Below, piece by piece: positions 1-8,626 of a stretch of 64,000 nucleotides of DNA. The notes beneath the pieces are model-generated. The model ran no database searches and was not told the DNA's origin. It saw nothing but the letters and a program-made list of their open reading frames with translations. Positions within the stretch are counted from its first letter, which is position 1. Each line of letters begins with the position of its first letter. Source of the stretch: an uncultured Lachnospiraceae bacterium (GTDB taxonomy: Bacteria; Bacillota; Clostridia; Lachnospirales; Lachnospiraceae); the NCBI GenBank assembly GCA_900315945.1, contig ONAZ01000012.1:1-64000 (forward strand), read 5' to 3'. Made by a program: the position numbers and the translations under genes.

Positions 1-104
1 AAAGTACATTTTTATATGTAAATCATCCACTTTAGTCGCAGATGTTTTTACCAAATCATCTATACTAAGTCATGTTAGGTTTTCGGACAGTCTCCCCTTC
101 AACA

Positions 105-401
105 TTATCTGATGTTAAGGTGATCCAATAATCCAGTGACACTAAGTATATCCATGATATTCTTATTCACATTTCGAAATACCAGCTCTCCCTTACTCTC
201 CATTATATCATTGATGTTTAGGATTGCTCGTAGTGCTGCAGAATTGACATACTTTACATCCTTCATATCAATAATCACGCTGTCGTGTGCCTCACACTGT
301 TTGGTTGTTTCACTCTCGAACTCCTCCACTGTTAAATGGTCGATCTTTCCTTCGGGAGCTATAACAGCTGTTCCATTTTCATCATAAACTTTGATTGTCA
401 T
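105..401 (-). CDS. STAS-domain anti-sigma-factor antagonist (SpoIIAA/RsbV-like)
   Basis: A 98-residue single STAS domain. The conserved loop reads YVNSAALR (about residues 51-58) and Ser54 lies where SpoIIAA/RsbV proteins are phosphorylated by their cognate HATPase kinase. In the family the unphosphorylated form binds the kinase and frees its client; the phosphorylated form does not. It is the last gene of a minus-strand operon, 19 bp after an RsbW-like ATPase and downstream of a MATE-ATPase fusion and an NRPS. Sampled sequence here is richer in G+C than most of the window. Family assignment is firm; the partner is inferred from position. Confidence 0.9.
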   Translation of the reverse strand: MTIKVYDENGTAVIAPEGKIDHLTVEEFESETTKQCEAHDSVIIDMKDVKYVNSAALRAILNINDIMESKGELVFRNVNKNIMDILSVTGLLDHLNIR

Positions 402-420
402 TTTTATTTCTCCTTTCCAA

Positions 421-873
421 CTAGAATTCTTTCTCGATTGTTAGTACGTTCTTACCGTTCTCATACGCATATCTGACATTACTCATAATCTTATTCACAA
501 TAAAGATACCGAGCCCGCCGCGCTTCCTTTCGCGTAGTGGCAGCGTTATATCAGGTTCCTTCTTGGTGAGTGGGTTAAACGGTGGCCCACTGTCTATAAA
601 CGTGATTACCATCTTACTGTCCATGCATTTGGTCAAAATCTCTATCTCCCCACCATTCTCATAAGCATATAAATCAATGTTGGCGAGAATCTCAGAAGAC
701 GCGACGATAATGCTTCCTACCGTATCATCATCACACCCTGCCTTCTTGCATTCTTCGTCAATATAATCGACCACGCTGTCATAGCTTTCTTTATCAAGAT
801 AAAATGTTTTGCACTCAGGACCTGATACATCGCCAATTGCTACACCAAAATTTGTCTCGTCGATATGAACCAC
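421..873 (-). CDS. RsbW/SpoIIAB-like HATPase (anti-sigma factor, serine kinase family)
   Basis: A 150-residue GHKL ATPase-fold protein. The N-box is SSEILANIDLYAYENG, the G1 region is IDSGPPFNPL and the G2 region is RKRGGLGIFIVNKI, as expected for an ATP-binding anti-sigma/serine kinase. Known family role: it phosphorylates a STAS antagonist and sequesters a client protein. It lies 7 bp after the MATE-ATPase fusion and 19 bp before a STAS gene, so kinase and antagonist are co-transcribed. The start is uncertain: the GTG at 873 sits directly against the AGGAG sequence with almost no spacing, and no better in-frame start is visible nearby. No sigma factor is adjacent. Confidence 0.88.
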   Translation of the reverse strand: MVHIDETNFGVAIGDVSGPECKTFYLDKESYDSVVDYIDEECKKAGCDDDTVGSIIVASSEILANIDLYAYENGGEIEILTKCMDSKMVITFIDSGPPFNPLTKKEPDITLPLRERKRGGLGIFIVNKIMSNVRYAYENGKNVLTIEKEF

Positions 874-880
874 CTCCTAA

Positions 881-2614
881 TCAGTACTCGATAGCTATGT
901 TGGTGACGTTAAAGCCTAACACCCTGTTATAATCAATGGAAGAACTCAGCATACGCGCCAGTTCTAGTCCCGTAATTCGCTTCCCGCTATTATCAATATA
1001 ATTCGTAGGGTCGAACTCCACACCATCGTCACGCAGACGAACATTTACCTGCTTTGGGAAAACGCAAACGCACACATCAATGGCGTCACTACTGCCCTTG
1101 GATGAATAAAGGGCAATATTATGGCATAATTCCTCCACCGTTACGCCTATCGCATTGACTGTTTGATCCGGAACACTGTTCTTCTCACAGAACTCCATGG
1201 CTTCCTCCGAAGCCTTAACAGCCTGGGGAATATCCTTGGTGACAGAAAAGTCATACATCACGCAGTCTACTTCCTCGATTCCGAGTATGTTCTGCTTGTG
1301 TTTCACTTTCATGCTGATAAGCATCGCCACCAATATAATAATAACGGTCACTGCCTTAGATACTGGGAAAGACGCCCACAGCCAGTAGATTCCGTAATGG
1401 GCGAACCAGTACATCAGCGGCACTATTGTCAGCACTCCGTCAAGAACAACTATCAGGTTGGCTAGTCCCCTTTGTTTTGTGGCCTGGAAAAATGACCTTA
1501 GAACATATATGACTGCCAGAATCGGAATGTTGATAGATAAAATCCTAAAAGTAACGGCAAACACCTGCGTAATCTCAGGGTCCGTCAGTCCATAAAGCAT
1601 TGCCAGCTGCACAGGGAAAATCTCGGATATAATAAACACAATCATGGATAATCCGATTGTGATAATCATACCGTAGCGCAGCGTTATCCGTTGACCGTTG
1701 CCATCCTTCTCTCCGTACAAGGCACCGAGAATTGGTAGCAAGGTCATAGATGCTCCTTCCACAAGAATAAAGGCAAGGCTATTTAAGGAAAATGTTACAG
1801 AAGCAATCTTTCCTCCCATTACACCCGTGAAGGAAAGAATAATGGCGTTTGTAAAAAACAATCTCAAAAAATTGCAGACGTATATCAGCGCAGAAGGTAA
1901 TCCCACACTGAATATTTTGCCAAGAGACTTAAGCTGTCTTAATGCGTCCTTGGTAAAATGTACGGTCCTCTTCTCTGACTTGATATAAAGAATGGTCAGT
2001 GCAGCGCCGACTAAATAGCCGGTGACAGTCGCCCATCCGCCTCCTGCAATTCCCCATCCGAACACAGCCATATAGATGTAGTCACATATTAGGTTGACTA
2101 TGTTCGCTACGATTGGAAGCGCTGTTGCAATTTTCCTTAGTCCATCAGTTCTCGCATATGCTGCCGTCTGGTTGACCACGGCAACTAAGGGCGTAACTAC
2201 CCAAAGAGGCAGAAGGTAAGCCGAAACAAGCCCAATGAGTTCCTCCTTCCCCTGGGTTAGCAGCATGGTGGTAGGTCCCATCAAGGCGATGCCAATTATC
2301 GCCATAAGTGCTGTGGACAGTACCCCCGCCCAAAATGACAGGGTAAACACAGTATCAGCAGACTTCTGGTCACGCTGGCTCTTATATATGACGGAAAGCG
2401 TACTCCCGCCAAAGGTAAAAAGCGCAATTGGAATAGCCCGTAAAAACACGATAGATGTCGTCAAATTAATGGCGTATAACTGCTCCGTGCCAAGTATACG
2501 ACCCACCATGATTCCATCTAGAATACCAGATAGGTATGTAGAGGCGGTCATGGCAAGTGTAGAAATTAGCAGGGCATTATATTTTCTATTAAGTAGTGTA
2601 CCACTTCTTTGCAT
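881..2614 (-). CDS. MATE-family transporter fused to a C-terminal RsbW-like ATPase domain
   Basis: 577 residues. Residues 1 to about 450 form a polytopic membrane protein with the two-half pattern of MATE/polysaccharide flippases. Residues of about 455-577 are soluble and resemble an HATPase anti-sigma kinase: N-box VTVEELCHNIALYS, G1 box RLRDDGVEFDP, and a G2-like GLELARMLSSS segment. The fusion is a continuous reading frame. It lies 14 bp after the NRPS stop and 7 bp before a free RsbW-like gene, so it is probably the exporter for the NRPS product. That the ATPase domain lets a phospho-switch control transport is inference. The G2 box is less canonical than in the free paralog. Confidence 0.88.
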   Translation of the reverse strand: MQRSGTLLNRKYNALLISTLAMTASTYLSGILDGIMVGRILGTEQLYAINLTTSIVFLRAIPIALFTFGGSTLSVIYKSQRDQKSADTVFTLSFWAGVLSTALMAIIGIALMGPTTMLLTQGKEELIGLVSAYLLPLWVVTPLVAVVNQTAAYARTDGLRKIATALPIVANIVNLICDYIYMAVFGWGIAGGGWATVTGYLVGAALTILYIKSEKRTVHFTKDALRQLKSLGKIFSVGLPSALIYVCNFLRLFFTNAIILSFTGVMGGKIASVTFSLNSLAFILVEGASMTLLPILGALYGEKDGNGQRITLRYGMIITIGLSMIVFIISEIFPVQLAMLYGLTDPEITQVFAVTFRILSINIPILAVIYVLRSFFQATKQRGLANLIVVLDGVLTIVPLMYWFAHYGIYWLWASFPVSKAVTVIIILVAMLISMKVKHKQNILGIEEVDCVMYDFSVTKDIPQAVKASEEAMEFCEKNSVPDQTVNAIGVTVEELCHNIALYSSKGSSDAIDVCVCVFPKQVNVRLRDDGVEFDPTNYIDNSGKRITGLELARMLSSSIDYNRVLGFNVTNIAIEY

Positions 2615-2628
2615 TGAATTATCCTCTT

Positions 2629-5600
2629 TTATCGCTTCAGATTATCCTTACGGAAGAACAGGAAACCTCGTAGTACATTGATAAAGTCATCCACATATTT
2701 CTCATTGCTGGCATTCCAGAAGAAGCCCATGCGCGCAAGAATCTGCGTGGTAAAATGCGCATTGAATGGTAGCGCTGAAATCTTCTTACCATGTGCAGTA
2801 TTCATGTAAGCAGTCATACTAGAGAGAATCTTAGCCTTGTCAGGATCTTTTTGTGCCTCGTTTAACGCTTTGGCAAATACTTCATACTCTACGAATTCAA
2901 TATTGCTTCCGCTACTGTTCATCTGACGGATGATATCGCCTAGTGGAAGTGTATGGTTGTTGACTGCGTTGAACATGCAACAAGCTCTCGGCGTTTTCGC
3001 AAGCTTAATAAATGCTTCACAAGAGCGGTCGATTGGTCCCATGCAGACCTGATTCTCAATCATGGCATATGGAAAGCAGCCAAGCATGCTGTAAGAACGA
3101 AGTCTACCCATGAAATTATTCGTTAGGAAGTTAATCTGGAACTCACCGTCCGATTCGCGTGCAGCAAGTGTTCCCACACGGATGACTTTAGCATCCAGAC
3201 CTTCCACAGCAGCCTCAAGCACAACGCGCTCTCCCATCAGCTTAGAAGATGTATATTTATTGTCAAGTGTCTGTCCGAAATAAAGGGACTGCTCGTCTAA
3301 CTCTTTGCGGCTTAGTTTCGTAATATCGTCCGTTGTACCTGCAACAGATACCGTAGAGAAGTGAATCAGCCTTGCACCAATCTCCCTACATAGTTTAACA
3401 CAATTGCTTGCTCCTCCGACATTGATATCTTCAATATCAGTTCCGTTGGAGAAATGCTTTACGTTGGCCGCGCAGTTAAATACAGTATCAATCGGCAGTT
3501 CTTTCATCTCTTCAAAATATTTATAGTCGGTCACGTCGCCGTTTAATACCTCTACACGCTCAGCAAATTCCTTCTCTAGGTCGGAACCGAAATAGTAGAA
3601 CATGATATTCTCAAGACGCTCACGAGCTGTATCAAAGCTACCCTTACGAACCATACAGTACGCCTTACCGCTCTCATTCTTTAAGAATTCCGCTAGTAGG
3701 TGCGCTCCCATAAATCCTGTGGCACCTGTAAGCATAATATTTCCTACATCGCGAAGAGGCTCTACCATGAATGCTTCCACGGTATTTCCGGCAAGCAATT
3801 CATTAATCTTGGTGTAATCATAGTCATCGAAATTAAATAGTCTATTAGTATCATGGACTTCACCGTCCTTGAATAGTTCCGCTAGAGCTCGAGGTGTGGT
3901 ATATTTGAAGATATCACCATAGGTTATCTCGAAGCCGTTCTCTGAAGCATCAAGCACAACTGCAGTAACGATAAGTGAAGTTCCTCCAATCTCGAAGAAA
4001 TCATCCGTCGCTCCAACTTGCTCTAATTGAAGTGCTTTCTTAAAGGATTCGCAGAAGAATTCTTCCGTAGCATTAGCAGGAGCAACATATTCCCCGAAAC
4101 TTACTGGTACTGGGTCCGGCAGCCTATTGATATCGGTCTTACCGTTGGCCGTAATTGGCATCTCGTTCATCTGCAGATACGCTGTAGGAACCATATAATG
4201 TGTCAAATGCTTCTTCAACTCACCCCTTAGCTTATCGACGTCAATTTCAGTGTCGGCTGTAAAGTAAGCACAGAGATTATCCTGTCCGTTCAGTTTGCGG
4301 ATGACCACCTCTGCCTTCTTAATATGAGGCTGCTCAGCAAGTAGTCCCTGGATTTCACCTAGTTCTATTCTAAGTCCTCTGAGCTTGACCTGATTGTCAA
4401 GTCGTCCGAGAATATGAACATTTCCGTTCTTATCCCATTTCGCATAATCTCCAGAACGATACATCCGTTCATTATCGTATTCTACGAAGGCTTCAGCTGT
4501 CTTCTCTGGCAGATTCCTATATCCCTTCGCAACACCGATTCCGCCGATATACAGTTCGCCGATTACTCCGTAAGGCGCAAGGTCTCCAAATTTGTCAACA
4601 ATGACTTCATGATAATTAAGAAGTGGTCTTCCAACCGTAACATAATCAGCATTGGTAAGGTCTGCCGCATTGCAGGATACTGTAATTTCCGTCGGACCGT
4701 AGGTATTGAAGATTCTGATATCTGATGAACATTTCCTAATGGCGTCGCGTAGCGACATTGGATATCCTTCGCCACCAGACATCACCATCTTGCATCCACT
4801 CAGCTGCTTTCTGAATGGCTCATACTCTATGTACTGCTGCAATCGTGATGGAGTAGCGTTGATGCAATCGACATTGTGCTTCTCCATTAGTGTAGCCAGT
4901 GCACGTGGGTCATTCATCTCATCCTCAGCGGCAAATACAAGTGTTTTTCCGTTGCAGAACGCCGCCGTATGCTCCTTGAAGGACATATCGAAAGATATGG
5001 TCGTCACGGATAGATAGACGCTTATATTCTCTTTTAAGTAGTGCATATGCACATTTGCAGGATGAGGCATAAGATAATTACAGATGCCCTTATGCTTAAG
5101 CATAACACCCTTAGGCTTGCCTGTAGAACCGGATGTATAAATCATATAACTAAGTTCGCTGTCACTCATGGCAACGTCCGGATTCTCCTTATTATCTCCA
5201 ACCATCACGTCTACTACATTAATTGCTTTGTCGGAAGGATAGTCTGAAAGCTTGTCCTCAGTTGTAATAATAAAGGATGCTTCAGAATCCTCGATAATGT
5301 GATTGATTCTGTCAGCCGGATACTGTGGGTCACATGGGATAAATGCTGCACCAGCCTTATTTACTCCGAACATGCAGGCAAAGAAGCAGCTCTCTCTAGG
5401 AAGAAGCAAAGCTACGCTATCACCTGTCTTAACGCCCTTTTCCATTAGGTTATGGGCAACGATATTCGCATTTTCGTTCAGCTCGCGATAAGTAAGCACA
5501 GCATCCTTAGCGATAAGAGCGGTCTTATCAGCATTTTCCATAGCACTACTTTCAAAGAGCTTATGGAGCAATGTAACCGGAACATCCGAATCAGCTACTG

Positions 5601-8562
5601 TCTTATATGTATTAAGGCGCTCTATTTGCTCATCAGGAAGAGCAAGGGCGTCGCGTACAGTTTGCGCTCCCATACCGATTAGAGACAGAGTAGCTTTAAG
5701 CTGAGCGATGAAATTCTCAATGACTTCATCCTCAAATAGCTCAGTAGAATACTGCACCATGAAGTGAAGACCCTTCTCCCCTTTTCGGATGACGATACCG
5801 ATGTCACGGCTCATCTTCTGAAGTGGTGCATGAAGCTCCACGCTAAGGCCATCCTTATCATACGCCGGCGGATTCCACATAAAGTTCACGCTTACATCAA
5901 AGATTGGGCTACGGGATTCATCACGTTGCTTTACAAATTCAGCTACAACGTCCTCGAATGGCAGATGCGCACCATAAGTCGCATTTCTCACCGCGCTGCT
6001 TACACTATCAAGATAGTCTCTGATATCCTCGGAGAGCTTCGGTTTCACGCGAACGGGAGCCGTATTGACGAACATACCTATCACATCGTCTGCTTCCTCT
6101 GGACGCATATTAGTTGGAATGCCAAGCACCACGTCCTCTGACGCAGTATATTTGCCAAGCACCATAGAGACAGCGCTGAAGATAAGTTCGAACTCCGTCA
6201 CGCTGAAACTGCGAGCAGTATCGTCAAGAGTTTTAAGCTGTTCGTTGTCATAATCGAAGCTTATTTCCCTGTCAGACAGCGGATGAGCCCTAGGTCTCTT
6301 GCCCTTAAGTGGCATCTCATTCGTAGGAACGCCGTCTGAGAAAAGCTCGTGGTAGAAAGCCATACCGCTTTCGTACTTATCCTCCAGACTATCATCGTAG
6401 AGGTCAGAAAGGTCGATTTCGCCAGGCATAATTTCGGCGCCATCGATTCCTTCAATCAATTCCTTAACAAATGTCTTAGCAGAGCCTCCGTCAAAAGCAA
6501 TATGGTGAATTGCAAGATGCAGGATAATGCTGCCGTCAGCAACCTCATAGAGTGTCGGACGGACAGGTATAGCCGCATCCAGATTGAATGGTTCATCGTA
6601 GCTATCTACAATTGCAATGACCTCGTCGCGTGTCTTAGCTGTCTTTTCTGCAATCTCAGGTAGCTTATCAGAGAGAATGCGAACAGGAAGGCCGTTCTCC
6701 TCTCCATAATATGATGTAAAGGCTTCGTGTGCCTTAAATACAGCACTAAGTGATTGCTTTACCGTCTCCATATCCGAGCCATTGATAATGACAGCAATAT
6801 TGAGATTATAGACAGTAGAATCCTCATGCATCTTCTGTTCGAGATACATGCCGCGCTCCGAAGGAGTTAGTGGATAGATTCTCTCCTTTTTATCCTTCTT
6901 TTTGATTTTCTTGCTGCTGGCTTTCTGAATCAGCAGACGCTCAATCATGCGAGGAGTCTTCCCTGCAAATATGTCAGCAGTCTTAATCTTGTATACTCCG
7001 CACTGGGCCGATACCATGGCGCACTTAATTGAATCTCCGCCAAGAGCGAAGAAGTCGTCATCGACACCTACATTTTCCACACCCAGCACACTCTCGAAAG
7101 CAGCACAAAGTGCTTTCTGCATATCCGTCTTAGGCGCAGCGTAATCATTCTTGAAAGCACCTGTTTCAGGCTCAACCAAAGCACTTCTGTCAAGCTTACC
7201 GTTGGCATTGACAGGAAGAGCGTCAAGCTTAACAAAAAACGCCGGCATCATATAAGGCGGCAGCTTTTGTGCGATTTCTTCCTTAAGATCATTCTCGTAT
7301 ACAGGCTCTTTCTCCGTATAATAGGAAACAAGATAGACCTGGCCGTACTGGTTCTTAAAATCCTTCAATGCGACATCGCGAATTCCAGGGAACTGTCTTA
7401 TGATTGCTTCTATTTCTCCAGGCTCCACACGCTGACCGTTGATCTTCACCATCCAGTCCTTACGGTTCAGATATATGATATTGCCGTCCTCTCCCTTTTT
7501 GACAATATCACCGGTCTTTAGTAGCTTCTCATAACCGTCCTCTTTGGCAAATGGATTATCGACAAAGGTCTTAGCCGACTGTTCTGGGAGATTGATATAT
7601 CCATCGGCAAATATACCTGCAAGACATAGCTCGCCTTCATCTGCCTCGCGGCCTTGTTCATCTAAAATGTGCATACGAACATCACCAATCGGCTTACCAA
7701 TCGGTGTATTACTGTAGGCTTTATCAATTTTGAAATACATAACCGTAGCAGCAGACTCTGTCTGTCCATACATGACAAAAGTTTCAAACTTATCGGAGTA
7801 GAAATTAGTCACGCGCTCACTTCCAGTGAAAACAGTGCGAAGGCTGTCTCCCTTTGGCTTGAATACCTTCAGCATCTTAGGGCTGATGAAGGTACGATTA
7901 ATCTGATGCTCTTCAATGAAATCTGCTAGTAGATTCGGATCTCTTATGGCTTCAAACGGCATCAGATAAGCAGTAACACCTGTAACAAGAGGCGCGAAAA
8001 CACCTTGTACCGATGCTACAAAAGTAAACGGCGCAGCCAATGCTACTCGTTTGGCATCTGCAGTTTTAACATCATTAATATAACGGAATACAGAATCAGA
8101 TATACTTGCATGAGAATGAAGCACTCCCTTAGGCGTGCCTGTAGAACCGGATGTGTAGATAGCAAGCGCTGGGTCTTTCGAATCAGGTATATCAAAAGAT
8201 TCCAGTGGCTCCTCGCTTTCAATGTTCCTTAGAAATTTATCGTTGATTACCGCCTTGGCATTGCAGTTTTCTCGTATAAACGCCCGACGTTCCTCAGGAT
8301 AGGTTGCTGACAGTGGCACAAATGCGCCTCCCGCCATCCAGACAGCGCACATTGCTGCAACAAACTCTTTACATCGCATCATCTCGATACTGACAAAATC
8401 GCGTCTTGAAACTCCCATACGGACAAGTTTTCCTGCAATCTTTCTCGCATATGTATCAAAGTCACTAAATGTATAACTGTTATTCTCCCCTTCATCGACA
8501 ATAATTGTCCTATCAGGAATCTCCTTGACATTCATTTGAATTCGGCTAAGTAAATCTTCCAT
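2629..8562 (-). CDS. Dimodular NRPS, A-T-C-A-T-reductase
   Basis: 1977 residues from ATG 8562, chosen because GAAAGGAAGG precedes it; the frame stays open upstream to 8649 but has no such site there. Domains by motif: A1 (YTSGSTGTPKG near residue 137), T1 (DDFFALGGDSI near 505), C (HHIAFDGG near 684), A2 (YTSGSTGKPKG near 1146), T2 (DDFFEIGGTSL near 1520) and a terminal NAD(P)-binding thioester reductase (TGATGFMG near 1614, with a YTSSK catalytic motif). This is the order of AusA-type NRPSs, whose dipeptide aldehydes cyclise to pyrazinones. A1 reads FVASVQ where the Asp that binds the alpha-amino group (Asp235 in PheA) is expected, so its substrate may not be an ordinary alpha-amino acid. 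The product is not predicted. Confidence 0.93.
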   Translation of the reverse strand: MEDLLSRIQMNVKEIPDRTIIVDEGENNSYTFSDFDTYARKIAGKLVRMGVSRRDFVSIEMMRCKEFVAAMCAVWMAGGAFVPLSATYPEERRAFIRENCNAKAVINDKFLRNIESEEPLESFDIPDSKDPALAIYTSGSTGTPKGVLHSHASISDSVFRYINDVKTADAKRVALAAPFTFVASVQGVFAPLVTGVTAYLMPFEAIRDPNLLADFIEEHQINRTFISPKMLKVFKPKGDSLRTVFTGSERVTNFYSDKFETFVMYGQTESAATVMYFKIDKAYSNTPIGKPIGDVRMHILDEQGREADEGELCLAGIFADGYINLPEQSAKTFVDNPFAKEDGYEKLLKTGDIVKKGEDGNIIYLNRKDWMVKINGQRVEPGEIEAIIRQFPGIRDVALKDFKNQYGQVYLVSYYTEKEPVYENDLKEEIAQKLPPYMMPAFFVKLDALPVNANGKLDRSALVEPETGAFKNDYAAPKTDMQKALCAAFESVLGVENVGVDDDFFALGGDSIKCAMVSAQCGVYKIKTADIFAGKTPRMIERLLIQKASSKKIKKKDKKERIYPLTPSERGMYLEQKMHEDSTVYNLNIAVIINGSDMETVKQSLSAVFKAHEAFTSYYGEENGLPVRILSDKLPEIAEKTAKTRDEVIAIVDSYDEPFNLDAAIPVRPTLYEVADGSIILHLAIHHIAFDGGSAKTFVKELIEGIDGAEIMPGEIDLSDLYDDSLEDKYESGMAFYHELFSDGVPTNEMPLKGKRPRAHPLSDREISFDYDNEQLKTLDDTARSFSVTEFELIFSAVSMVLGKYTASEDVVLGIPTNMRPEEADDVIGMFVNTAPVRVKPKLSEDIRDYLDSVSSAVRNATYGAHLPFEDVVAEFVKQRDESRSPIFDVSVNFMWNPPAYDKDGLSVELHAPLQKMSRDIGIVIRKGEKGLHFMVQYSTELFEDEVIENFIAQLKATLSLIGMGAQTVRDALALPDEQIERLNTYKTVADSDVPVTLLHKLFESSAMENADKTALIAKDAVLTYRELNENANIVAHNLMEKGVKTGDSVALLLPRESCFFACMFGVNKAGAAFIPCDPQYPADRINHIIEDSEASFIITTEDKLSDYPSDKAINVVDVMVGDNKENPDVAMSDSELSYMIYTSGSTGKPKGVMLKHKGICNYLMPHPANVHMHYLKENISVYLSVTTISFDMSFKEHTAAFCNGKTLVFAAEDEMNDPRALATLMEKHNVDCINATPSRLQQYIEYEPFRKQLSGCKMVMSGGEGYPMSLRDAIRKCSSDIRIFNTYGPTEITVSCNAADLTNADYVTVGRPLLNYHEVIVDKFGDLAPYGVIGELYIGGIGVAKGYRNLPEKTAEAFVEYDNERMYRSGDYAKWDKNGNVHILGRLDNQVKLRGLRIELGEIQGLLAEQPHIKKAEVVIRKLNGQDNLCAYFTADTEIDVDKLRGELKKHLTHYMVPTAYLQMNEMPITANGKTDINRLPDPVPVSFGEYVAPANATEEFFCESFKKALQLEQVGATDDFFEIGGTSLIVTAVVLDASENGFEITYGDIFKYTTPRALAELFKDGEVHDTNRLFNFDDYDYTKINELLAGNTVEAFMVEPLRDVGNIMLTGATGFMGAHLLAEFLKNESGKAYCMVRKGSFDTARERLENIMFYYFGSDLEKEFAERVEVLNGDVTDYKYFEEMKELPIDTVFNCAANVKHFSNGTDIEDINVGGASNCVKLCREIGARLIHFSTVSVAGTTDDITKLSRKELDEQSLYFGQTLDNKYTSSKLMGERVVLEAAVEGLDAKVIRVGTLAARESDGEFQINFLTNNFMGRLRSYSMLGCFPYAMIENQVCMGPIDRSCEAFIKLAKTPRACCMFNAVNNHTLPLGDIIRQMNSSGSNIEFVEYEVFAKALNEAQKDPDKAKILSSMTAYMNTAHGKKISALPFNAHFTTQILARMGFFWNASNEKYVDDFINVLRGFLFFRKDNLKR

Positions 8563-8595
8563 ATTACCCTTCCTTTCGTGCATATAATCATAGTA

Positions 8596-8604
8596 ATTAT
8601 AGCA
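8596..8604 (-). promoter_or_regulatory. Possible extended -10 promoter ahead of the NRPS
   Basis: On the minus strand TGCTATAAT lies about 34 bp before the NRPS start. No convincing -35 is seen. It could give the NRPS some independence from the upstream phosphatase gene. Weak evidence. Confidence 0.35.
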
Positions 8605-8626
8605 CAACATAACTGCCATTATTGAA

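Noticed and set aside
1-104. Another gene downstream of the first STAS gene
   Set aside because: An AGGGGAG sequence is visible on the minus strand but the frames after it stop quickly; nothing supportable.
105-2614. A sigma factor or phosphopantetheinyl transferase in the NRPS neighbourhoods
   Set aside because: No such protein was recognised anywhere in the window, so loading of T domains and the end of the switch must depend on genes elsewhere.
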